Origin: Litorivicinus sp. | GTDB lineage: Bacteria; Pseudomonadota; Gammaproteobacteria; Pseudomonadales; Litorivicinaceae | Assembly: GCA_028339155.1 (NCBI GenBank) | Contig: JAOLBK010000012.1 | Coordinates: 1-62,630 of the forward strand | Direction of reading: 5' to 3' | DNA length: 62,630 nucleotides | Shown: positions 15,934 to 23,812 of the stretch, piece after piece | Layout: the number at the start of each line of letters is the position of its first letter | Position numbering within the stretch: position 1 is the first letter of the stretch | Made by a program: the position numbers and the translations under genes | The notes under the pieces: generated by a model | Told to the model about the DNA's origin: nothing | Seen by the model: only the letters and a program-made list of their open reading frames with translations | Database searches by the model: none

Positions 15934-16516
15934 AAAGATCAGAGATGTTTTTCCTTTTGATCCATTTAAAGCGATAGTTGCTCCTCGCCCAATTGGTTGG
16001 ATTTCGACTATTTCAAAAGCTGGTATTCCAAATATTGCTCCGTATAGCTTTTTTGGGGCAGTATCGTCTGATCCAAATATGCTTGGATTTACCAGTTCCG
16101 GGATCAAAGATACGCTAGAAAATTGCAGGGAAACCGGTGAATTTGTTTTTAACGTGGTATCCGGTGAATTGCTGGAGGCAATGAATCAAACCGCAAAGGC
16201 TCTTGGGCCTGATGAAAGCGAGTTTGATTTTGTGAGTCTTGAGAAAGCTGGGTCTCATCTGGTCAAGCCCCCGCGAGTTGCTGATTCGCCTGCGGCGCTT
16301 GAGTGTAAGGTTGTAAGCATTAGGCAACTTGACAACCTTGAGGGTGGCAAAACAGAGAGTTGGTTTACGATTGGTCAAGTTGTTGGCGTGTACATAAATC
16401 CAAAATATATAACAACTGACAAGAGGTTTGATACCGCTAAGGCCAGAATTCCTAGCCGATGTGGCTATATGGATTACATGTCTGCTGGTGAGGTCTTCGA
16501 ACTGCTAAGACCATGA
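15917..16516 (+). CDS. Flavin reductase / FMN-binding split-barrel protein
   Basis: 199 residues from TTG 15917 (MYTPIEKIRDVFPFDPFK), chosen because GAGGAG sits just before it; an ATG at 15884 would extend 50 bases into the TauD gene. The DIM6/NTAB flavin-reductase domain is clear: IVAPRPIGWISTIS, NIAPYSFFGAVSSDP, GFTSSGIKDTLENC, EFVFNVVS. Such proteins supply FMNH2 to two-component monooxygenases or act as small flavoenzymes. No large monooxygenase component is present in the window, so its partner is elsewhere or it works alone. Confidence 0.85.
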   Translation: MYTPIEKIRDVFPFDPFKAIVAPRPIGWISTISKAGIPNIAPYSFFGAVSSDPNMLGFTSSGIKDTLENCRETGEFVFNVVSGELLEAMNQTAKALGPDESEFDFVSLEKAGSHLVKPPRVADSPAALECKVVSIRQLDNLEGGKTESWFTIGQVVGVYINPKYITTDKRFDTAKARIPSRCGYMDYMSAGEVFELLRP

Positions 16517-16520
16517 AATA

Positions 16521-17753
16521 GTGTCTTCAACGCACCAGGAGCCAAAATACAAGTTAGGCGCATTTGGGTTTTTGATTCTGTATCAGGCTGTTTTAATTGG
16601 GAGTATTCAAACAGTCCCCATTCTCACCCCTTGGATTTCGGAAGAACTGCCTGCCTTGGAGGGACTGATAGGGCTCTTTGTGTCCTGGGTCGTGTTGTCC
16701 GCGTTACTGTGCTCTGGCTTGATCATCGTGATGCTCCGACGAGTTGAGGCGGTCCGAGGAGCGCTAATTTCACTGATGACTGTGATTCTTGGGCTGGCGG
16801 TGCTCATTATTGCCGAAGGAATCTTTGGGTTTTTAATTGCCGGGTTTTTGTTGGGATTGTCATACTCGGCATTGAATCCAATCGGCTCTCAAATAGTCTC
16901 AAGTATGGGTGAGCCACGTCGAAGTAACTTCTTGTTTTCCATTAAACAATCATCTGTTTCCATCGGGGCGGGTACGGCTGGTTTGCTGCTGCCGCCGTTG
17001 GCTGCTTTGACGAGTTGGCACATCTCTTTGGGTTCGATTATCGTGCTCGCGCTACTGGTAATTGCGTTTGGTATTTTAATGAGGCCGAGCGTTACCCCCG
17101 TGTCTAGAGTAACGAATTATCCGCTAAGACTTGCTGATCTTTTACCCCTATCAGGTTTCTTATTGTTTGTGCGAAACCCTGAGGGAAAGCGTCTTGCATT
17201 TGCATCAATGACGTTTGCTCTGGCCCAGTATGGAATTATGGCAGTGTATGTTGTTTGGGCTTGGGGTAGCCTGAAGTTGGGTGGAGGTATGGCGGGCCTG
17301 TTGTTCTTTGTTGTGATGATGGCTGGGATTTTCGGACGTGTTTTCTGGGGTTACGTAGCGGACTTCGTCAATCCATCGAGGGTATTAGTACTGCAGCTTG
17401 CCTCGGCTAGTTTGTGCTCTCTTTTTATGGCAATAGCACCGACCGGCGTCGATATTGTCTTACTTTTTGGTTTTAGCGGGATACTTGGCTTTGTGGCCAT
17501 GAGTTGGAGCGGCATTCTTTTGTCTGAGGTTGCGCGAGTTGGAACATCGATGGGCGACCCTCGCCAGGGAATCATTGATATGACGTCAGGTGTTCAAGTT
17601 TTGTTTTATATCGGCGGCTTGATTGGCCCGAGCTTGCTCAGTATCGTTTACCTGAACACTGGGTCTTTCAGTCTGGGATATATTATTATTTCGATGTTAT
17701 TTGTAATATCGATATGGTTTTACTGCGGAAAACCGAACGTTGAAACGCAATGA
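16521..17753 (+). CDS. MFS transporter
   Basis: 410 residues from GTG 16521, four bases after the flavin reductase stop, with 12 predicted membrane segments and a large central loop at about residues 185-210. The loop-2 region has VMLRRVEAVRGALIS and the loop-8 region GRVFWGYVADFVNPSRV, both MFS signatures. It is the last intact gene of the island operon and may export or import the pathway compound in addition to the TRAP system. Its stop codon abuts remnants of a LigB gene on the other strand, so the MFS gene seems to have landed at, or been exposed by, the deletion that removed ligB. Confidence 0.85.
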   Translation: MSSTHQEPKYKLGAFGFLILYQAVLIGSIQTVPILTPWISEELPALEGLIGLFVSWVVLSALLCSGLIIVMLRRVEAVRGALISLMTVILGLAVLIIAEGIFGFLIAGFLLGLSYSALNPIGSQIVSSMGEPRRSNFLFSIKQSSVSIGAGTAGLLLPPLAALTSWHISLGSIIVLALLVIAFGILMRPSVTPVSRVTNYPLRLADLLPLSGFLLFVRNPEGKRLAFASMTFALAQYGIMAVYVVWAWGSLKLGGGMAGLLFFVVMMAGIFGRVFWGYVADFVNPSRVLVLQLASASLCSLFMAIAPTGVDIVLLFGFSGILGFVAMSWSGILLSEVARVGTSMGDPRQGIIDMTSGVQVLFYIGGLIGPSLLSIVYLNTGSFSLGYIIISMLFVISIWFYCGKPNVETQ

Positions 17754-17843
17754 ACTAGATCTTTTCTCGGCAGCGTCAGCCCAGGCGCGAATTCCTGGTG
17801 CATGGCTGCCAGCGCCTGCAAAAACGATTCCTATTTTTATTTC
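17754..17843 (-). pseudogene. LigB-type extradiol dioxygenase, N-terminal fragment
   Basis: On the minus strand, directly after the LigA stop, a frame reads KIGIVFAGAGSHAPGIRAW then ADAAEK. The GSHAPGI segment carries the first iron-ligand His of class III extradiol (LigB/DODA-type) dioxygenases. The frame has no ATG (the first codon is now ATA) and loses all similarity at the end of the MFS gene, leaving about 30 of an expected 270 or more codons. I read it as the stump of a deleted ligB. Confidence 0.6.
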
Positions 17844-17851
17844 TCCATTTA

Positions 17852-18104
17852 CTAGTTGGCTCGGATTGCCTCAAGGTATTCGTTTTCGGGCATTTTATGT
17901 AACAGCGTGAATGGTCGAAGTATCAGACCGTGCACCTTTAATCGATACAGGGCTGTTACGTCGACCTCGGCTATAGCATCGCGCTCCTCGGAAGTCAGAT
18001 CATATTTTTCGACGAACGCCCGCCTATCGGCAAAAAAACGCCTCTCGCTTGTCTGGATTTTGATTGATATCCCGAATGGCTTTATTTATTAAATAGCTCC
18101 TCAT
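17852..18104 (-). pseudogene. LigA-like subunit gene with a frameshift in a T7 run
   Basis: From ATG 18104 the frame reads INKAIRDINQNPDKREAFF, then ends at TAG shortly after a run of seven T (minus strand; 18032-18038). Removing one T joins it to ADRRAFVEKYDLTSEERDAI, DVTALYRLKVHGLILRPFTL and EYLEAIRAN with a stop at 17852, which is a textbook LigA-like domain of about 80 residues. LigA is the small subunit of LigAB extradiol dioxygenases. The ligB stump follows it, so the whole operon is dead. Slippage at the T run or a sequencing error could restore this frame but not ligB. Confidence 0.7.
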
Positions 18105-18235
18105 ATTCAGACCCTATTTTTTTATAGCTAACCACATAATTATTAAATTGAGTATGTTGTTTAAGGTAGGCTTATGATAAAAACGCATGAGTAAATTCTT
18201 TTATTTATAGCTTTGTGAAGCTCGGAAGGTAGGTA

Positions 18236-19186
18236 ATGTTTAACCGTATTTCACGCTCAATAGGTCCGTTGATAGCGCTGAGAACAATCGAAAAAATGGG
18301 CAGTATTAACCGTGCGTCTGAAATTTTGAATATTTCTCAGTCGGCCCTAACTCGTGCAATTAGCGGTTTGGAAAAGCAATTGGATATTCAAATTTTGGAA
18401 CGGTCGGCGAGAGGCGTTCGGTTGACACGCCATGGGAAAACGTTGCGAGAACATGCTGAACGGATTGAATCGGAAATAAATAGTTTGATCACTTCAGTGG
18501 AGATGGTGCAGGAGGGGGCGGCCAAGGTCCTGAGACTTGGCGCCACACCAATGGTGTCTAGTTTTTTCGTTGCAAACGGGCTGGCTGCTCTTTATCGGAA
18601 TGGTTACTCTCTTGGACATGTCAATATCATGTTTTCTGAAGGATCTAAACCAGAGCTTCTGAGTAAACTCCGGAGAAATGAATTGGACTACGTTTTTTCA
18701 ACTTTGCCGTTCGAGAATGATGAAAAAGAGCTTGCTCAAATCTCGCTTTTTGACCTCAGTCTTTGTGTCGTTGTAAGCGCTTCTCATCGTTTGGCAGGCA
18801 GGGGTAAGGTGCGGTTGACCGATATTATCGGGGGTCATTGGGTCCTTCCGAGGGCAGATTCTGAGCTAGCGCGGCGTATTGGGGAGGATTTTTCCCGTTT
18901 GGGAGAGGGGTTCCCGATCAGTACTGTTGAGACGTCATCTTTGGATGCAACAAGAATATTGATCGAGAGAGCGGGATTAATTGGAATACTTCCTGAAAGA
19001 GCGATACAAAAAGACCTGATTGAAGGAAATCTAATTTCACTTCGTGGTGATTGGAGTTTTCAAAAGCGAACGGTCGGTATTTTCTGTAAAGCTGATAAAG
19101 AGAGTGATCAAATTTTAGAGTTAATTGTCGACGGTTTTCGAGATATAGAAGACCAAGCGTGTCGAGGACATCAAGTGTCTGGATGA
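18236..19186 (+). CDS. LysR-family transcriptional regulator
   Basis: 316 residues. MGSINRASEILNISQSALTR and AISGLEKQLDIQILERSARG form the winged helix, followed by LTRHGKTLREHAERIE and a periplasmic-binding-protein-like effector domain (LRLGATPMVSSFF). A GGAAGG ribosome site precedes the ATG. It is divergent from the dead ligA gene with 131 bases between, so it probably once controlled that operon. With its likely target broken it may now regulate other genes or be on the way to loss; its own frame looks intact. Confidence 0.85.
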   Translation: MFNRISRSIGPLIALRTIEKMGSINRASEILNISQSALTRAISGLEKQLDIQILERSARGVRLTRHGKTLREHAERIESEINSLITSVEMVQEGAAKVLRLGATPMVSSFFVANGLAALYRNGYSLGHVNIMFSEGSKPELLSKLRRNELDYVFSTLPFENDEKELAQISLFDLSLCVVVSASHRLAGRGKVRLTDIIGGHWVLPRADSELARRIGEDFSRLGEGFPISTVETSSLDATRILIERAGLIGILPERAIQKDLIEGNLISLRGDWSFQKRTVGIFCKADKESDQILELIVDGFRDIEDQACRGHQVSG

Positions 19187-19627
19187 GCCATCAAAAATGG
19201 TGCCATCATCTGAAAAATTTCGGAAGAGACCACCCCTCTGGGTCAAAAACAGTCGGGTCGAAAAAATCAAGAATCGATCTGAAGTGATTAGTTAAAAAAT
19301 TCCAGTGATTTGGAATCAGGCGCTGTTAGATTCCATTATTAATGCACGGGAATTTCTCTTTGAAGCGTACACTTCTTAAAACAAGTGCTCGAAGATAACT
19401 TTGCACCCTATTCATCACAATATAATTGCTGAAAGCACGAATCATGTGCTTCATATTAAATGATAAACTATAATTAGTGTTGATAAAAAAGTGACTCAAT
19501 TCCGATCAGTCCTTGTATTTCGCTGAGTCGACGGAGTCGGTGACTTAGAAAATTTAATTAAATTTATCCTGACTATTCAGGCTTCTTTTGCACTCACCCA
19601 TCAGATTTAAAGGTTGTCTCGATCATT
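19187..19627. other. Intergenic region, no gene seen
   Basis: This 441-base A+T-rich gap holds no frame of note on either strand and no convincing terminator or RNA. A TTGCAC and TATAAT pair near 19399-19418 is spaced only 14 bases apart, too close for a good sigma-70 promoter. It presumably carries the promoter of the ABC exporter. Confidence 0.4.
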
Positions 19628-21442
19628 ATGAGATTCTCACAACAGGTTCGTTTTTTGTGGCCGTATTTTTGGGTCTCGGGCCGGGCAGATCTGCGAGCTA
19701 AATTAATAGCAGCATTAGTTTGTTTGGTATTGGCAAAAGTCAGCAACTTGGTAACGCCGTGGCTACTTGGTCAAACTGTTGATTCACTGGATCAGTTTTC
19801 CGAGGCTTCAGTGTGGATGCTGGGAGCAGTTGGCTTGGTCTGCGCCTACGTGATTAGCAGGCTCGGAGCATTAGTGTTCTCAGAGATCAGGGAGGTGTTA
19901 TTCACACATGTATCTCAGCGTGCGATTCGTGCATTAAGCAAACGGACTTTTGAGCATCTACATCGATTGCCGATTGATTTTCATTTATCGCGTCATACCG
20001 GATCACTCGATCGACTGATTGACCGTGGTACCAAGGCTGTTGATTTTTTGCTTCGTTACGTAGCCTTTAATATAGGTCCCACTTTGATAGAGCTGGTGGT
20101 GGTTTCGGTCATTGTGTGGTCTATGTTTGGCGGTCTTTACGCACTCCTTATTGCCATTATCATGTGTGTGTACATCATTTTGACGCTCAAAGTAACGACA
20201 TGGCGACTGCGTTTTCGACGCCACATGAACGATGCTGACAATTCTGTAGCTGGACGAATGGTAGATAGTTTCATTAATGTAGAAACTGTCCGATTGTTTA
20301 CTAATGAGGATTATGAAGCCAATCGGATTGACGAAGGGCTCGCTGCGTACGAAAGCGCGGCCAATCAGAGCCGATTCTCTCTGATGTTATTGAACCTGAG
20401 TCAAACCTTTGTTGTATTGGCTGGCGTTTCTTCAGTCCTTATTATCGCGGTCTTCGATGTAAAGGCTGGAACACTTACTGTGGGTGGGTTTGTCGCCCTG
20501 AATACATATATGTTGCAAGCATTTCAGCCTCTTAACTACCTGGGGAGTGTTTATCGAGGCATTCGTCAATCCTTTATTGATATGGAAAATTTGTTTGATG
20601 TGCTTGATGAGCAGATTGAATCCGATCCCACTCCCACGTTAGCGAGTGGGGCACTTACTTGTGCCGAAGTCGTCTTTGATCGAGTTCGGTTTGCCTACCA
20701 GTCAGATCGGTTGATTCTATCCGACGTCTCGTTCTGCGTTGAGGAAGGTCAAACAGTCGCTATTGTTGGCGAAACAGGTAGTGGGAAAACCACGATAGGG
20801 CGTCTTTTGCTGCGAATGTATGAGCCTACGGAAGGTGTGATATCGCTTGGCGGCATTGATCTAAAAAATTGGAATAGAACCCATGTCAGGGCGATGATTG
20901 GCGTGGTGCCCCAGGATGCCGTTTTGTTCAATGAGAGCTTGCGCCACAACATAGGATATGGACGAGTAACAGCTTCTGATGAAGAGATTTTTGAGGCTTG
21001 TGAAACGGCTGGGTTGGGTCCATTTTTGTTGGGGCTGCCTGATGGTCTTGATACTCAGGTAGGTGCTCGGGGCCTCAAATTATCTGGGGGTGAAAAGCAG
21101 CGCGTTGCAATTGCGCGTGCGGTACTTAAGCAGCCATCAGTGTTGCTATTTGACGAGGCTACGTCGTCCTTAGACACTGCGACTGAAGCAAATATTCAAG
21201 CAAATCTCGAGGCTATTTCTCAATCGCGGACTACCATTATTGTTGCTCATCGGCTCAGTACTGTGATTCATGCGGATAGGATTTTGGTGTTAGATAAGGG
21301 AGTTATTGTTGAGTCTGGAACACACGACACGCTGATAAAAAAGGGCGGTCTGTATGCGCGGTTGTGGCAAGCAAGGGATGATGAAAGCGTGGACGCATCT
21401 GATATGAAAAACCTTGACAGATCCGCCGCCGGGGAGAGCTAG
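19628..21442 (+). CDS. Atm1/HMT1-type ABC exporter (fused permease and ATPase)
   Basis: 604 residues. The N-terminal half has six membrane segments (first LIAALVCLVLAKVSNLVTPW, ending about residue 310) with the conserved THVSQRAIRALSKRTFEHLH and DRGTKAVDFLLRYVAFNIGP of the mitochondrial-Atm1 group. The ATPase half has Walker A GETGSGKTT, Q-loop PQDAVLFN, signature LSGGEKQR and Walker B VLLFDEATSSLD. Bacterial Atm1 homologues export glutathione-linked species and confer heavy-metal tolerance. It is monocistronic as far as I can see. Confidence 0.88.
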   Translation: MRFSQQVRFLWPYFWVSGRADLRAKLIAALVCLVLAKVSNLVTPWLLGQTVDSLDQFSEASVWMLGAVGLVCAYVISRLGALVFSEIREVLFTHVSQRAIRALSKRTFEHLHRLPIDFHLSRHTGSLDRLIDRGTKAVDFLLRYVAFNIGPTLIELVVVSVIVWSMFGGLYALLIAIIMCVYIILTLKVTTWRLRFRRHMNDADNSVAGRMVDSFINVETVRLFTNEDYEANRIDEGLAAYESAANQSRFSLMLLNLSQTFVVLAGVSSVLIIAVFDVKAGTLTVGGFVALNTYMLQAFQPLNYLGSVYRGIRQSFIDMENLFDVLDEQIESDPTPTLASGALTCAEVVFDRVRFAYQSDRLILSDVSFCVEEGQTVAIVGETGSGKTTIGRLLLRMYEPTEGVISLGGIDLKNWNRTHVRAMIGVVPQDAVLFNESLRHNIGYGRVTASDEEIFEACETAGLGPFLLGLPDGLDTQVGARGLKLSGGEKQRVAIARAVLKQPSVLLFDEATSSLDTATEANIQANLEAISQSRTTIIVAHRLSTVIHADRILVLDKGVIVESGTHDTLIKKGGLYARLWQARDDESVDASDMKNLDRSAAGES

Positions 21443-21541
21443 TAATGAGGTCTCTCAAAGAGGGTCGTCTCGCTTACTTCACAGCTTGACAACGACTAGA
21501 GACATTGTGCTGCACCTATAAAAACGTGCAAGGAGGCATTT

Positions 21542-21736
21542 GTGCAAAAGTGGGAATATTTTGAGGCAGCGTTTGAGCTTCCGACTGACAGATATAAGAA
21601 TCCGTTGGAGCCGTTGGATGACAAGTTAAATGATTTTGGCGAAGACGGTTGGGAGTTATTTGAATTGAGACGGCTGAAGGTGGAGTTGGGAGAGAAGATT
21701 TTGCGTTTTAAAGCATTATTTAAACGACCTAGGTAG
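21542..21736 (+). CDS. DUF4177-like small protein
   Basis: 64 residues from GTG 21542, preceded by AAGGAGG at 21530-21536. MQKWEYFEAAFELP and LNDFGEDGWELFEL match the DUF4177 pattern (K-W-E-Y at the start, L-N-x-x-G-x-x-G-W-E-L in the middle). Cytoplasmic and without a known function; often annotated as a hypothetical protein. It lies alone between the ABC exporter and the converging sigma-54 activator, 100 bases after the exporter stop. Confidence 0.7.
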   Translation: MQKWEYFEAAFELPTDRYKNPLEPLDDKLNDFGEDGWELFELRRLKVELGEKILRFKALFKRPR

Positions 21737-21750
21737 TAATTAGAATAAAG

Positions 21751-23667
21751 TTAAGTTTCTGGAATGACTGAAAGTTCTGATTTAAATTTTTTGATTTTTG
21801 AGTAAAGAGTAGGCGCTTTGATGCCGAGCGCTAAAGCCGCTCCGAAAGGGCCGCTCACGCGACCGTTGCATTTTTCGAGCGTGTTTATGATTAGTTGTTT
21901 TTCGAGTGTGGCAATCTCGTCAAGGGTTGATGCGCCTTTTGAGTGTAGAAGGGCTGGCTGAGAACGATCTATACGATTTCCAACTTTTATAGAGTTTTCG
22001 AAAATGAGCAATGAGCCTTGAGCTAAGATCGATCCTCGCTCGATAATATTTTGGAGTTCACGGGCGTTACCCGGCCATTCATAGTTTTGGAGTTCTCTGA
22101 TTGTCGATGCATCTAATTTTGGCCGAGGAATGTTGGAGCGGCCGCATGCTAAGGCTATGAAATGATTTGCCAGTAGTGGAATGTCTTCTATTCTCTCGCG
22201 TAGCGGCGAGCAGTGAATTGGAAATACATCTAACCTAAAGAAGAGATCTTCGCGAAAGGTTCTTCGCTCGACTTCAAGCCTTAGATCACGATTGGTGGCC
22301 GCAATAATTCTGACATCTGTTTGTCGGGTAACGCCCTCGCCCACACGCTCATATTTCCGCTCTTGCAGGACTCGAAGTAACTTGCCTTGCAGATCTAAAG
22401 GTATTTCTCCAACCTCGTCGAGGAATAAAGTGCCTCCATTTGCAAGTTCAAAGCGTCCCACTCTGTTATTTACGGCGCCAGAAAAAGCTCCTTTCACGTG
22501 TCCAAAGAATTCACTTTCAAATAGATCTTTGGGGATAGCAGCGCAGTTAACACGTATTAATGGTTGGTTGCATCGGGAGCTTGCGTCGTGAATTGCTTGA
22601 GCCACAAGCTCCTTGCCGGTGCCACTCTCTCCAGTAACTAGTACATTTGCTGTCGTTGGCGCAACTATTTCTATTTGTTCAATGACTCGGTTTGTTGGTG
22701 GCGATGTCCCGATAATCGTAGCGTGGTTGCCTGCGACGCGGACCTCGTTTCGTAAGTATTCGTTTTCTTGTTCGAGTCGCTCTTTGAGCGTGTCTACTTT
22801 ACGAAGCGCTTGTTCAAGTGCATGCTGAGTCTCGAGACGACTCGATATGTCTCGAAAAATGATTACAGCACCCTGGGTTTTTCCGTCTGTATCAATCGGT
22901 GTTGATGTGTATTCGACGTGTACTGGTTTCCCTGATTTGTGCCAAAACACTTCATTGTCAACCCGGCGAACACTTCCCTCGGTGACTGTCTTATGGATAG
23001 GACAATCTTCTATTGCATAAGGCTCACTAGACAGGTGATGATGGTGAATCCACTGGTGCATATCCTTTCCGATGAGATCAGATGGATCCCATCCCAGGGT
23101 GGCCGCAGCGGCCGGATTCATGAATTCTGTTCTGCCGTGTTGATCGATTCCAAAAATACCATCGCCAGCAGCATTTAGAATGAGCTCATTGATTGATTCA
23201 GTTTGCTTATAGAGCAATTCAATTCGCCGCCACTCTAAAAGACCTGCCCGAAGCGATTCATCTGCCGAATTGATTTCTTGGGCCATGGTCAAAGTTGATT
23301 CAGGGATTATTAAAAGTAAGCATGCTTTTTGTCCATTTACTTGCAGTGTGCTTCCTTGGATTAAATATGTGCCCGAATCAGATATGCCTCCAGAAATTTT
23401 TAAGTCCATTGTTTGAGCACTGCCCATCGACTCTATTGCTTGCGTAAATACAATTAATTGAGGTCTCTGATCGATGAAGCAATCGGTTGGTTTGGATGGT
23501 ATGGCTTCTCTTTTCCAGAGTTCTTTAAATGCAGCGTTGGTGAAGAGAAAGTTGTCATTAATGGGGTCGATAAGACACGCAGGTATACCCAGAAGATCAA
23601 CAAATCGAGGTTCTTTGAAATTAGCCCAGGAAATACTATTTTTTAAAAAAAATTTCTTGATATTCAT
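21751..23667 (-). CDS. Sigma-54-dependent activator with PAS domains (likely cyanate-operon regulator)
   Basis: 638 residues. Two PAS-like regions (about 25-130 and 160-285; the second contains GIFGIDQHGRTEFMNPAAA) precede a coiled-coil linker, the AAA+ domain with Walker A GESGTGKE, sigma-54 loop GAFSGA (Ser for the usual Thr), Walker B GGTLFLDEVGEIP and sensor FREDLFFRLDVFPI, and a C-terminal Fis-type helix-turn-helix. There is no receiver domain, so the signal is probably sensed directly or by a partner. It is divergent from the cyanate transport operon, whose promoter region has a -24/-12 element, so it is the probable activator of that operon. Confidence 0.85.
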   Translation of the reverse strand: MNIKKFFLKNSISWANFKEPRFVDLLGIPACLIDPINDNFLFTNAAFKELWKREAIPSKPTDCFIDQRPQLIVFTQAIESMGSAQTMDLKISGGISDSGTYLIQGSTLQVNGQKACLLLIIPESTLTMAQEINSADESLRAGLLEWRRIELLYKQTESINELILNAAGDGIFGIDQHGRTEFMNPAAAATLGWDPSDLIGKDMHQWIHHHHLSSEPYAIEDCPIHKTVTEGSVRRVDNEVFWHKSGKPVHVEYTSTPIDTDGKTQGAVIIFRDISSRLETQHALEQALRKVDTLKERLEQENEYLRNEVRVAGNHATIIGTSPPTNRVIEQIEIVAPTTANVLVTGESGTGKELVAQAIHDASSRCNQPLIRVNCAAIPKDLFESEFFGHVKGAFSGAVNNRVGRFELANGGTLFLDEVGEIPLDLQGKLLRVLQERKYERVGEGVTRQTDVRIIAATNRDLRLEVERRTFREDLFFRLDVFPIHCSPLRERIEDIPLLANHFIALACGRSNIPRPKLDASTIRELQNYEWPGNARELQNIIERGSILAQGSLLIFENSIKVGNRIDRSQPALLHSKGASTLDEIATLEKQLIINTLEKCNGRVSGPFGAALALGIKAPTLYSKIKKFKSELSVIPET

Positions 23668-23691
23668 AAATTATTATTTTTAATAAAATTT

Positions 23692-23706
23692 GATTGAAAG
23701 TCAATC
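23692..23706. promoter_or_regulatory. Dyad upstream of the sigma-54 promoter (candidate activator site)
   Basis: GATTGA-AAG-TCAATC is a perfect six-base inverted repeat with a three-base spacer, extended outward by an outer TT/AA match. It lies 46 bases before the -24 element and 25 bases from the activator's start codon. A second TCAAT-like half site (CAATCAAAA) is at about 23719. Activator binding is inferred from position and symmetry. Confidence 0.45.
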
Positions 23707-23751
23707 GAAGAAAATAGCAATCAAAACAAAGGGCTAAATAAATCTTTAAAT

Positions 23752-23767
23752 TGGCACGAACCTCGCA
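23752..23767 (+). promoter_or_regulatory. Sigma-54 (-24/-12) promoter of the cyanate operon
   Basis: TGGCACGAACCTCGCA matches the TGGCAC-N5-TTGCA consensus at all but one base (TCGCA for TTGCA). The invariant GG and GC are 12 bases apart as required. It points into the substrate-binding-protein gene, whose ATG is 45 bases downstream behind GAGGAG. The divergent sigma-54 activator makes this call coherent. Confidence 0.75.
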
Positions 23768-23812
23768 ATACCGAAAATATATAAAGGTAAGTCAAGGCGA
23801 GGAGTAGCAGTA

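Noticed and set aside
17856-18092. Plus-strand frame of 78 codons after the MFS gene
   Set aside because: It is antisense to the LigA-like pseudogene, which explains the whole interval; the plus-strand product is Ser/Arg-rich with no ribosome site.
19399-19418. TTGCAC/TATAAT as a sigma-70 promoter for the ABC exporter
   Set aside because: Spacer of only 14 bases, and more than 200 bases from the start codon.
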